This document shows, one piece after another, positions 1 to 9,618 of a stretch of 64,000 nt of DNA (positions are counted from its first letter, which is position 1; the number at the start of each line of letters is the position of its first letter). Position numbers and translations under genes: made by a program. Source of the DNA: Pelagovum pacificum (GTDB taxonomy: Bacteria > Pseudomonadota > Alphaproteobacteria > Rhodobacterales > Rhodobacteraceae); contig NZ_CP065915.1 in NCBI RefSeq assembly GCF_016134045.1, positions 3,595,001 through 3,659,000 of the forward strand. The letters run 5' to 3'. The notes below the pieces were generated by a model. It saw nothing but the letters and a program-made list of their open reading frames with translations. It ran no database searches and was not told the DNA's origin.

Positions 1-267
1 ATTTTCAGCGGCTTACAGCAACAATCCCCCGCCGACCCCGCGTCACGAGGTAATTTTATTAGCGAAATGAAAACTCGGCCCATGGCACATGTTGGGTTCT
101 GCACAGGCTTATCCCCAAACGCCCCCGGGACTCGGGCTGAATCGGGGGCAACGACTCGGAATCGACAGCAGGATTCTCGCCAGGCACCCCCATGAATCGG
201 CCTTCGGTGATGAAAATAGTTCCCCGCCTCGGGTGAATCGGCGGGTCACTCCCGCCGGTTCACCGGA
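1..267. other. non-coding, origin-like region
   Basis: No convincing gene is present downstream of msrQ up to the window edge. The stretch holds an AT-rich patch at about 50-75, a DnaA-box-like TTATCCCCA at about 110-118 (one mismatch to TTATNCACA), and seven GANTC sites at 129, 139, 153, 159, 172, 194 and 235. GANTC is the target of the cell-cycle methyltransferase CcrM in alphaproteobacteria. The density is far above chance, so a replication-origin or cell-cycle-controlled promoter role is possible. That role is inference; only the motifs are seen. Confidence 0.4.
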
Positions 268-888
268 TCAAGCGCGACTCGTGCCGAAAATCGGTGCGAG
301 CCGGCGGCTCCAGTCGACGCGTGCCGCCAGCAGCACGAGGATCACCGCCATATAGATGTACGGCTCGAGCTCGAATCCCTTCACCAGCCAGACGTAGTGA
401 AGTGCGGCGAGAATCGCGGCCGGGTAGACCAGCCGGTGAAGCACCCGCCAGCGACGGCCGAGTTTCCGGATGCTCCAGTTGTTGGAAGTCACCCCTAGCG
501 GGATGAGCAGAAGAAGTGCTGCCATTCCAATGGTAATGTAGGGGCGTTTGACGATATCGGCCCAAACCCCGGCGAGCCGCTGGACATCGAGGACCGCCCA
601 GACGGTGAAGTGCGCCAGCACCAGGAAGAAGGCGCTCACCCCGATCGCGCGGCGAAACCGCAGAAGCGTGATGCCCGTCCACTTCCTCAGAGGTGTCACC
701 GCGAGACCGAGGATCAGCAGCTTGATCGCGAGCTGGCCGTATTCATGCTCCAGCGCCTCGACCGGGTTGGGACCGAGCGCGCCGGTGGCCCCGCGGTAGA
801 AGACCCACCCGGCCCAGAAAGACACCCCTATATAGAGAGGCCACGACGCCGGGACTTTCCGCAGCCAGCCGTTGATCGTCTGGACCAT
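268..888 (-). CDS. msrQ: MsrQ, heme-binding membrane subunit of the periplasmic methionine sulfoxide reductase
   Basis: This 206-residue protein is a multi-spanning membrane protein of the YedZ/ferric-reductase-like family. It has about six hydrophobic helices (for example near residues 15-35, 48-65, 80-100 and 115-135) with histidines in them that fit heme ligands. In the known system MsrQ passes electrons from the quinone pool or flavin to MsrP, which repairs oxidised methionine in periplasmic proteins. The start ATG overlaps the stop of msrP by one base (TGATG), so the two are translationally coupled and certainly one operon. Length is normal for the family. Confidence 0.93.
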   Translation of the reverse strand: MVQTINGWLRKVPASWPLYIGVSFWAGWVFYRGATGALGPNPVEALEHEYGQLAIKLLILGLAVTPLRKWTGITLLRFRRAIGVSAFFLVLAHFTVWAVLDVQRLAGVWADIVKRPYITIGMAALLLLIPLGVTSNNWSIRKLGRRWRVLHRLVYPAAILAALHYVWLVKGFELEPYIYMAVILVLLAARVDWSRRLAPIFGTSRA

Positions 889-1823
889 CAGAAGAACTCC
901 TGCAGGTCCATGCCATCATAGAGAGAGGCCACCTCGTCCTCGTAGCCGTTGAACATGAGTGTCGGTTTCTTGGCGGCGAACAGGCCGCCGCCGATCTCGC
1001 GCTCTTCGGCCTGGCTCCAGCGCGGATGGCTCACGTTGGGATTCACATTGCTATAGAACCCGTACTCCCGCGCATTGATGACGTTCCAAGTCGCGGGCGG
1101 CTCTTCTTCGACCAGCGAGATGCGCACGATCGATTTGATCGACTTGAACCCGTACTTCCACGGAACGACCAGCCGGATCGGCGCACCGTTCTGGTTCGGC
1201 ATCGGCTCTCCATAGAGACCGGTCGCGAGAAGTGTCAGCGGATGCATCGCCTCGTCCAGCCGCAGGCCCTCTACATAAGGAAAGGGGATGACCTGCCGGC
1301 GCACGCCGATCATGTTTTCCGGCTGGACCACCGTCTCAAAGGCGACGTACCGGGCGCCGTCCTGGATCCCGAGCGGTGCGAGAACGTCGGCAAGCTCTAC
1401 TCCATTCCAGGGAACGACTGCCGACCAGGCTTCCACGCAGCGGAACCGGTAAATGCGTTCCTCAGGGGTCAGGCCATCCAGAAGCTCCGACACAGTATAT
1501 TGTCCCGGATTATCGACGAGCCCGTCGACCGTGATCGTCCAGTCCGACGTATCGAGCGCGGCGGCATTGTCCGCCGGGTCGCGCTTGCCGGTCCCGAACT
1601 CATAATAGTTGTTGTAGCTCGTCAGGTCCTCGAAGCTGTTGGGCACTAGCTCTTCATTGTCCTGCGCCTCGGCTCGACCGGGCATACCCATACCCAGCAC
1701 GCCGGCCCCGGCGAGGCCCGCGCCCGTCAGTCCAGCTCCGGCGATCAGCGACCGCCGGCTGAGCCACGCGGACTTCGGTGTCACGTCGGCGGGGCCGAGC
1801 TTGTTCTTCCAACGATGCGCCAC
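888..1823 (-). CDS. msrP: MsrP, molybdopterin-dependent protein-methionine-sulfoxide reductase catalytic subunit
   Basis: This is a 311-residue YedY-type protein. It starts with a twin-arginine signal (SRRSL, Arg23-Arg24), a Gly/Ala-rich hydrophobic stretch and a likely cleavage after AEA near residue 53, so it is exported folded with its cofactor. The Mo-ligand cysteine is Cys129 in the motif RFRCVEAW, followed by the conserved sulfite-oxidase-fold segments. It reduces methionine sulfoxide residues in periplasmic proteins using electrons from MsrQ, encoded directly downstream. A spacious upstream region of about 310 bp is shared with the divergent fasciclin gene. Confidence 0.95.
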   Translation of the reverse strand: MAHRWKNKLGPADVTPKSAWLSRRSLIAGAGLTGAGLAGAGVLGMGMPGRAEAQDNEELVPNSFEDLTSYNNYYEFGTGKRDPADNAAALDTSDWTITVDGLVDNPGQYTVSELLDGLTPEERIYRFRCVEAWSAVVPWNGVELADVLAPLGIQDGARYVAFETVVQPENMIGVRRQVIPFPYVEGLRLDEAMHPLTLLATGLYGEPMPNQNGAPIRLVVPWKYGFKSIKSIVRISLVEEEPPATWNVINAREYGFYSNVNPNVSHPRWSQAEEREIGGGLFAAKKPTLMFNGYEDEVASLYDGMDLQEFF

Positions 1824-2137
1824 GGTACATCCTCCTTGTTGCGACTTCCCTTAAGTAGGGGACCCTAACCCGGAACCGAGGTTGCAATTTTCACGATGGC
1901 GGGACGCTGCTGCAATCAAGCGGCGCCAGATCACCGGATTTCGGGCCGGATCACTTCACGAAACGCACGCGGTGGTTGAACTGAATATGAGTTGAAAATT
2001 TCGGCGGCCGAAGCTTAGGCGCGGTTCCCCCTGCGGCAAGGGCCGATCCGGCAAAAACCGCGCTGATCCGATCGTCACAAGCCCCCCGTAACCCTGATCA
2101 GTGCTGGCGCAAACGCCGGCATCGAAACTCAGGAGGA
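1824..2137. promoter_or_regulatory. divergent intergenic region msrP / fasciclin gene
   Basis: No gene is visible in these 314 bases. They must carry the promoter of msrPQ (leftward) and of the fasciclin gene (rightward). On the plus strand TGATCC at 2064-2069 is followed after 19 bases by TAACCC at 2089, which resembles the RpoE-type promoter of Rhodobacter (TGATCC-N18-TAAGA) with one extra base of spacing. A strong ribosome binding site (AGGAGG) lies about 8 bases before the fasciclin start. No clear promoter for msrP could be picked. Confidence 0.4.
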
Positions 2138-2611
2138 ATGACAATGCTTCGGACGACCATTCTCGCCACTGCCGCCGCCACCGCTTTCGCGCTGCCGGCG
2201 TTCGCACAGGACATGGATATCGTCGACACCGCCGTTGATGCGGGCGACTTTACCACCCTCGCCGGCGCGCTGGAGACCGCCGGTCTCGTCGAGACGCTGA
2301 AAGGCGAAGGCCCGTTCACCGTGTTCGCCCCGACCGACGAGGCATTCGCCGCGCTGCCAGAGGGTACGCTCGAAGGCCTCAGCGAAGAAGAACTGACTGC
2401 AATCCTCACCTATCACGTCGTGCCGGGTGAAGTGATGTCGACCGACCTCGAGGACGGCATGACCGCCGCCACCGTACAGGGCGACGACGTGACGATCTCC
2501 CTCGGCGACTCCGTCATGGTCAACGACGCGACCGTGACGACACCCGACATCGTGGCTTCGAACGGCGTGATCCACGTCATCGACTCCGTGCTCATGCCGC
2601 CGATGGAGTGA
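2138..2611 (+). CDS. secreted fasciclin (FAS1) domain protein
   Basis: This 157-residue protein has a cleavable signal peptide (residues 1-22, ending in AFA-Q) and a single FAS1 domain filling the rest. Recognisable are the conserved FAS1 start ([13 protein letters not shown]), the first conserved box ([13 protein letters not shown]), the central YHVVPG and the closing box with NGVIHVID before the C terminus. FAS1 proteins are extracellular or periplasmic adhesion-like domains; in alphaproteobacteria single-domain versions are common and their exact role is unsettled. It stands alone as a monocistronic unit with a strong AGGAGG site and a following palindromic terminator. It may belong to an oxidative-stress regulon (see the promoter finding). 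Confidence 0.93.
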   Translation: MTMLRTTILATAAATAFALPAFAQDMDIVDTAVDAGDFTTLAGALETAGLVETLKGEGPFTVFAPTDEAFAALPEGTLEGLSEEELTAILTYHVVPGEVMSTDLEDGMTAATVQGDDVTISLGDSVMVNDATVTTPDIVASNGVIHVIDSVLMPPME

Positions 2612-2626
2612 TCCAGCTGGATGCAG

Positions 2627-2652
2627 AAAGGCCCGCCGATCGGCGGGCCTTT
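2627..2652. terminator. bidirectional palindromic terminator
   Basis: A perfect 26-base palindrome (13-bp stem, GC-rich core flanked by AAA/TTT) lies between the convergent fasciclin and clpB genes. It can end transcription from either side, although the T-run is only three bases. Confidence 0.7.
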
Positions 2653-2661
2653 CCGTAAGAT

Positions 2662-2686
2662 GAGGGCTCGCCAGTGGCGGGCCCTC
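2662..2686. terminator. second hairpin between convergent genes
   Basis: An 11-bp stem with a 3-base loop and one G-T wobble follows the first palindrome. There is no T-run, so it is more likely an mRNA 3'-end stabiliser or back-up terminator than a stand-alone intrinsic terminator. Confidence 0.4.
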
Positions 2687-2720
2687 TGCCGTTACCGACA
2701 CATAATATAATGTGGGCTGT

Positions 2721-5339
<2,619 letters not shown>

Positions 5340-5415
5340 CTGGACGTCTCCTCTTGCAAGCGTCCGAGTGTCTGGCGCCCTCCGACAGGCACGCCCTTGT
5401 CCGGACCTCGCACCT

Positions 5416-5445
5416 GAAATGGGGAGCGGGTCGCGGGGCTGCAAG
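5416..5445 (-). promoter_or_regulatory. sigma-32 (RpoH) heat-shock promoter of clpB
   Basis: On the minus strand CTTGCAG (5445-5439) is separated by 14 bases from CCCCATTTC (5424-5416). This is close to the RpoH consensus CTTGAAA-N14-CCCCATNT. The predicted transcript start is about 70 bases before the clpB start codon, which fits the known heat-shock control of clpB. Confidence 0.75.
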
Positions 5446-5463
5446 AGGCAGGTGTTGCATTTT

Positions 5464-5540
5464 CGCCGCGCTTCGCGCGCCGACCCGCCGGGGGCGCTGC
5501 CCCCGGACCCCCGGAGGTATTTTCAGCCAGATGAGAGAGC
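5464..5540 (+). repeat. dispersed hairpin-plus-TATTTT repeat, copy 1
   Basis: The element consists of a GC palindrome (GGGGGCGCTGCCCCC, 5490-5504), a C/G-rich spacer, CCGGAGGTATTTTC and the tail GCCAGATGAGAGAGCGG. A near-identical unit occurs in reverse at 60095-60162, and a partial one at 60031-60066. Here it lies between the stop of the Asp-box gene and the clpB promoter, antisense to both. Elements of this shape are, from memory, frequent between genes of Rhodobacteraceae. Confidence 0.75.
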
Positions 5541-5544
5541 GGCG

Positions 5545-6624
5545 TCAGGCCTCGAGAACCAGGGTCTCGACCGAGTTGATCATCGGCAGGTCCCGCGCCG
5601 CGATCGACCAGTGATCCCCCTCGTCGGTGCTGACGTAGACCGAGCCGGAGTTCGTGCCGAAATAGACTCCGACCTCGTCGAGATCGTCGGTGGCGAGCGC
5701 CTGCCGCAGGACGGTCGCGTAGCAATGCTCCTGCGGAAGACCATCGCGCAGGTCCTCCCAGCTTTTTCCGGCATCGCGCGTACGCCAGACGGCGGCTTTC
5801 GCGTCCGGCATGTAGCGCCCCTTGATGTCGCCGTTCATCGGGATGAACCACGCCGTCCCCTCGTCACGCGGGTGGCTCGCGACAGGGAAGCCGAAGGTCG
5901 AGGGCAGCCCCTTGTCGATCACCTGCCAGCTCGCCCCGCCATCGGCGCTGGTGAACATGCCGTTGTGCCCCTGCTGGTACATCCGCTGCCCGCCGGGACC
6001 GAGCGTCAGGCCGTGCACGCAGTTTCCGAACTCCGGGAAGCTCTCTTCCCCCGTTTGCCAGTCCAGAACCCGCACACCGCTATTGCGGGTGACCCAGCTC
6101 CTGCCGCCGTCGTCGCTGTAGAAGGTGCCGGCGGAAGAGACCCCGACCCAGAGCCGATCCGCGTCGGCCGGGTCCGTCACGATATGATGGAGCGTCAGCC
6201 CTGCCCCGCCCGCCGGCCAGTCGGGTCGCGTCGGATGCGCAGTCAGTCCCTCGACATGTATCCATGTCGCACCGCCATCGGCACTCTCGTAGAGCGTCGC
6301 GGGCTTCATTCCGGCATAGAGTTTTCCACTGCCGACCCCGAGGGACCAGAGCGAGTCGAGCGGTTCGTCACCCGGCGGATCGAACCCCTCGGCCGAGCGG
6401 GTCCAGGTTTGTCCCAGATCGCCGGTTGTCCAGACATCGAGCCCGACCCACGGATTGCCGCCCCCGGCGTAGATGCGGCCTGTCGCCGGATCGCCCTTCA
6501 CATGGTTGATCGGCCACGCATCGCAGAACGGTCCGCGGATCGTCCAGTCGCGGCGGGCCTCGTCGCTTTCCAGTATGAAGGCACCCTTGCCTGTGCCGAG
6601 CAGTAGAAGAACTTTCCTCGCCAT
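5545..6624 (-). CDS. cytoplasmic Asp-box (BNR/sialidase-type) beta-propeller protein
   Basis: This 359-residue protein has at least six Asp-box repeats of the form S-x-D-x-G-x-x-W, for example SADGGATW, SDDGGRSW, SADGGASW, RDAGKSW and STDEGDHW. These mark the blades of a BNR or YCF48-like beta-propeller. Automated annotation often calls such proteins exo-alpha-sialidase or glycosyl hydrolase, but nothing here shows catalytic residues and there is no signal peptide, so the function is unknown. I start at MARKVLLLLGTGKGAF, which has a GGAGGA site upstream, rather than at the methionine 13 codons earlier. It is followed by the dispersed repeat and then clpB on the same strand. Confidence 0.8.
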   Translation of the reverse strand: MARKVLLLLGTGKGAFILESDEARRDWTIRGPFCDAWPINHVKGDPATGRIYAGGGNPWVGLDVWTTGDLGQTWTRSAEGFDPPGDEPLDSLWSLGVGSGKLYAGMKPATLYESADGGATWIHVEGLTAHPTRPDWPAGGAGLTLHHIVTDPADADRLWVGVSSAGTFYSDDGGRSWVTRNSGVRVLDWQTGEESFPEFGNCVHGLTLGPGGQRMYQQGHNGMFTSADGGASWQVIDKGLPSTFGFPVASHPRDEGTAWFIPMNGDIKGRYMPDAKAAVWRTRDAGKSWEDLRDGLPQEHCYATVLRQALATDDLDEVGVYFGTNSGSVYVSTDEGDHWSIAARDLPMINSVETLVLEA

Positions 6625-6716
6625 CCGCGGTCCTCCTCCGAGTCTGGGCCGAAAATAATCCATTGGCCCGCGCCTGTCGCTGACTTAAACGAAGCCAAGC
6701 AGACGAGGAGCAAGAC

Positions 6717-7433
6717 ATGACCGATGACCGCCTGATCGTCGCCCTCGACGTGCCCGACGCGCTGACGGGGCTGAAACTGGTGGAGCGGATCGGCGACGCG
6801 GTGTCGTTCTATAAGATCGGCCTTGGCATGCTGACCGGTGGCGGCCTCGCCCTCGCCAACGAGCTGAAGGCCGAGCACGGCAAGCGCATCTTCCTCGACA
6901 TGAAGCTGTTCGACATCGGCGCGACGGTCGAGAACGCCGTGCGCGGTCTTGCGCAGTTCGACCTCGACTTCCTGACAGTGCACGGCGACCCGCATGTTGT
7001 CCGCGCGGCGAAGGAAGGGGCGGGCGACTCGGGGATGAAGATCCTCGCCGTGACGATCCTGACCTCGCTGGACCGCGACGACCTCGACAACGGGATGATC
7101 CGGCAGGGCGACCTGTCCGACATCGTGGAAGAGCGCGCCGCCCGCGCGCTCGAGGCCGGGGCCGACGGCGTCATCGCGTCTCCGCAGGAGGCGGCCCGCA
7201 TCCGTGCGCTGCCGCAATCCGAGGGCCGGCTCATCGTGACGCCGGGCGTGCGGCCTTACGGTGCCGACCTCGGCGATCAGAAACGCATCGCGACACCGGC
7301 ACAGGCGATCGCCGCCGGAGCGGACCATGTCGTCGTCGGACGCCCCATCTGGCGGTCATCACATCCCGGTGATTCGGCCCGGTCGATTGTCGCCGAAATG
7401 AACTCTCCACAAGCCAAAATCGCTAATTTCTGA
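6717..7433 (+). CDS. pyrF: PyrF, orotidine 5'-phosphate decarboxylase
   Basis: This 238-residue TIM-barrel enzyme converts OMP to UMP, the last step of de novo pyrimidine synthesis. The catalytic D-x-K-x-x-D signature is seen as DMKLFDIGATVENA near residues 61-74, with the N-terminal LIVALDVPD strand and the phosphate-binding GVRPYG and GADHVVVGRPIW near the C terminus. A strong GAGGAG site sits 6-8 bases before the ATG. The length is normal. It is divergent from the Asp-box gene and followed by a small orphan gene. Confidence 0.96.
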   Translation: MTDDRLIVALDVPDALTGLKLVERIGDAVSFYKIGLGMLTGGGLALANELKAEHGKRIFLDMKLFDIGATVENAVRGLAQFDLDFLTVHGDPHVVRAAKEGAGDSGMKILAVTILTSLDRDDLDNGMIRQGDLSDIVEERAARALEAGADGVIASPQEAARIRALPQSEGRLIVTPGVRPYGADLGDQKRIATPAQAIAAGADHVVVGRPIWRSSHPGDSARSIVAEMNSPQAKIANF

Positions 7434-7567
7434 CGGCTGCTGCGCCTGAATTGCGCAACCCCTAAGAAACATACGAAACTTTTTTCTCCGAAGCTGCGTT
7501 ATATGTGCATCGGACGGCGGCGACATCCCCTCTTTCGCCAACGTCCAGCCAGTTCGGAGGAACGAAG

Positions 7568-7777
7568 ATGGACAACGTGAGCTTTGGTGATATCCGCTAT
7601 AACGCTGCCCTCGGCGCTTTCGAGGCCCGCGTCGACATTTCGCGCGGTGGACGGACATTCCGGTACCCCTGCCGGATGAACGGCCCCCTCGACCTGACGC
7701 CCGACAAGGTTCGGGCCGGTCTTGCGCGGCATGCCATGCGGATGTCCGACTCCGGCGACCTTCGCTCGGTTCTCTGA
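7568..7777 (+). CDS. small conserved-looking protein of unknown function
   Basis: A 69-residue protein starts at an ATG preceded by a good GGAGG site (TTCGGAGGAACGAAG) and ends before a strong terminator. It is basic, has no signal peptide or membrane segment, and looks like a compact beta-rich domain (FGDIRYNAALGAFEARVDI) followed by a helix (LTPDKVRAGLARHAMRM). Codon use matches its neighbours and the ribosome site is convincing, so I call it a real gene. I do not recognise a family with known function. An upstream in-frame ATG at 7505 lacks a ribosome site and was not used. Confidence 0.7.
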   Translation: MDNVSFGDIRYNAALGAFEARVDISRGGRTFRYPCRMNGPLDLTPDKVRAGLARHAMRMSDSGDLRSVL

Positions 7778-7864
7778 ACGCTCCTGTTCCGACAGGAACC
7801 CTGCCCGTCAGGCTTTATGGTCGGTGCCTGTCCGACCAGTCCCCAAAACACCTGACCAACTTAC

Positions 7865-7890
7865 GCCCGGGCCTCGTGCCCGGGCTTTTT
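7865..7890 (+). terminator. intrinsic terminator
   Basis: GCCCGGGC is repeated as the two arms of a stem (7865-7872 and 7878-7885) around a 5-base loop, followed directly by five T. It closes the small gene ending at 7777. Confidence 0.9.
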
Positions 7891-7948
7891 CGTGCCGATG
7901 CAAAAGGGAAACGATGACAGATGCCGTGAACCCTGTAGGCTTCGGATC

Positions 7949-8401
7949 ATGAGCGATCTTCTGACCGACACAGTGACGGCCGAACGTCACCTCGCTGCGA
8001 CCCCCGCCCGGGTGTTCGCGGCCTATTCCGATCCGACCGAGCGGGCCACGTGGGGCGCGCCGAGCGATGGCGAGGCCTACATCGTCGAGGCCGAGGATTT
8101 CCGCGAAGGCGGCACCGAGATCGTGCGCTGCGGCCCGGCCGAAAACCCGCAGGTGACCGTCGAGACCTTCTATCATGCGATCCGGCAGGATGCGCTGATC
8201 GTTCTGACCGAGGTGATCCGCCACGACGGCACCCTTCTGGCCTGCAACCTGACGACGATCGAACTCAGCGGAACGCCCGACGGAACGCAGATCAAGATCA
8301 TCGCGCAGGTCACGTCGTTCGTCGGTGCGTCGATGATCCGGAACACGGAGAACGGGCACAATGGCTCGCTCGACAGCCTCGCGGAATATCTCGACGGCTG
8401 A
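7949..8401 (+). CDS. SRPBCC/AHSA1-type START-like domain protein
   Basis: This 150-residue protein has the AHSA1 (activator of Hsp90 ATPase homologue) pattern: an N-terminal strand, the T/ARVFAAYSDPTERATW box, the central FREGGTEIVRC strand, and the terminal long helix with the N-G-x-x-x-S-L-x-x-L/YLDG ending. Such proteins bind small hydrophobic ligands or act in stress or polyketide-like chemistry; the ligand cannot be told. The start was chosen at MSDLLTD; the longer frame upstream overlaps the terminator. Confidence 0.85.
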   Translation: MSDLLTDTVTAERHLAATPARVFAAYSDPTERATWGAPSDGEAYIVEAEDFREGGTEIVRCGPAENPQVTVETFYHAIRQDALIVLTEVIRHDGTLLACNLTTIELSGTPDGTQIKIIAQVTSFVGASMIRNTENGHNGSLDSLAEYLDG

Positions 8402-8404
8402 AGA

Positions 8405-8674
8405 TCAGTTGTCGTTGATGTCGGTTTTCCAGACCTTGGCCTTGCCGACCGACGACCCGAGCGACCGGCGCAGAACGAAGGTCGACGCGATCGACAGCAG
8501 CGCGAAGACCACCAGCATCCACGGCAGGGTCCGCAGCAGACCGACGGCGACCAGAAGGCCGGTGACCACGGCGCCACCCCCGAATCCGAGGAAGATGTAG
8601 GCCGGGATCAGCATCTCGAGGATGCCGAGCACCAGCCCCCCGACGACCCACGCCCACCAGCTCTCCCAGATCAC
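8405..8674 (-). CDS. NfeD-family short membrane protein
   Basis: An 89-residue protein has three hydrophobic helices (about residues 8-28, 30-46 and 50-68) and a short polar tail, matching the membrane part of NfeD without the C-terminal OB-fold domain. It overlaps the preceding SPFH gene by four bases (ATGA), so the pair is coupled. NfeD proteins are partners of SPFH (stomatin/QmcA) proteins and help organise membrane microdomains. Confidence 0.88.
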   Translation of the reverse strand: MIWESWWAWVVGGLVLGILEMLIPAYIFLGFGGGAVVTGLLVAVGLLRTLPWMLVVFALLSIASTFVLRRSLGSSVGKAKVWKTDINDN

Positions 8675-9576
8675 GAGGACCGTCCCCCGAGCATTTTGAA
8701 CGCATTGCCAAATGCTTCGAGCGCGTTGGCGGGGACGACGATCGTCTGGCTGCCGTTGCCCTCCCCCAGCTTGTTGAGCGATTCGACCTGTTTCAGCGCG
8801 ACCTGATACTGCGCCGCTTCCAGCCCGTGAGCATTGATCGCGTCGGCGACGACCGAGGTGGCGTAGGCTTCAGCCTCCGCCTGAACCTTCCGCGCCTTCG
8901 CGGCCTGCTCGGCAGCGTAGAGCTCCCCGTCCGCCTTCAGCTCGACCGACCGTTTCAGACCTTCGGCTTCCGTCACCTGCGCGCGCCGCGCCCGTTCCGC
9001 GTTCAGCTGCTGAAGCATTGCCGCCCGCGTCGCCTCATCGAGGTTCACGTCTAGGATCTCGGCCCGCGTCACCTCTATCCCCCAGTCGTCGACCTGGTTG
9101 GCGAGCTGCTGTTTCGTCGCTTCGATCAGGGAGGACCGGTTGCTCTGCACCTGGTCCAGCTCCATGCGGCCGATCTCGGAGCGGACGATGCCGGCGACCG
9201 TGGTGGCGATCGCACCGTCCACGTCGCGGATCCGGTAGACCGTCTTTTCCGGTTCGATGATGCGGTAGAAGACCGAGGTATCGACCTGCACCAGCACGTT
9301 GTCGGAGGTGATCGCGTCCTGAGTCATGGTGGGCAGTTGCCGCTCGAGGATCGAGATCCGGTGTGCGACCCGGTCGAGGATCGGCACGATCACGTTGAAG
9401 CCCGGCGACAGGACGGAGTGCAGCTTGCCGAAGCGCTCCACCACGAATTTCTCCGACTGCGGCACGATCCGCACCGCCATGAGAAGCGCGATGACGAGGA
9501 AGACCGCCAAGACGATCAACAGGATGTTGCTTCCCACGAACTGAAGCAGGATGTCTTCGAAGCTGTCCAAGGTCAT
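8671..9576 (-). CDS. SPFH/stomatin-like membrane-bound protein (QmcA family)
   Basis: This 301-residue protein has one N-terminal transmembrane helix (about 15-37), the SPFH/band-7 domain (about 38-210) with the typical VPQSEKFVVERFGK and PGFNVIVP strands, and an Ala/Glu-rich coiled coil (about 200-260) before a C-terminal segment ending in LGGRSS. It belongs to the QmcA/YbbK group that forms large membrane-associated rings, usually with NfeD, which is encoded directly downstream. The ribosome site (GGAG) is unusually close to the ATG. Confidence 0.92.
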   Translation of the reverse strand: MTLDSFEDILLQFVGSNILLIVLAVFLVIALLMAVRIVPQSEKFVVERFGKLHSVLSPGFNVIVPILDRVAHRISILERQLPTMTQDAITSDNVLVQVDTSVFYRIIEPEKTVYRIRDVDGAIATTVAGIVRSEIGRMELDQVQSNRSSLIEATKQQLANQVDDWGIEVTRAEILDVNLDEATRAAMLQQLNAERARRAQVTEAEGLKRSVELKADGELYAAEQAAKARKVQAEAEAYATSVVADAINAHGLEAAQYQVALKQVESLNKLGEGNGSQTIVVPANALEAFGNAFKMLGGRSS

Positions 9577-9618
9577 TCTCCGGCAACACGTAACGGTTGC
9601 CGGAGGCTTTACCCCGAA

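Noticed and set aside
1948..1953. TGATCC on the minus strand upstream of msrP as a second RpoE site
   Set aside because: No TAAGA-like box follows at the right distance, and the position is too far from the msrP start.
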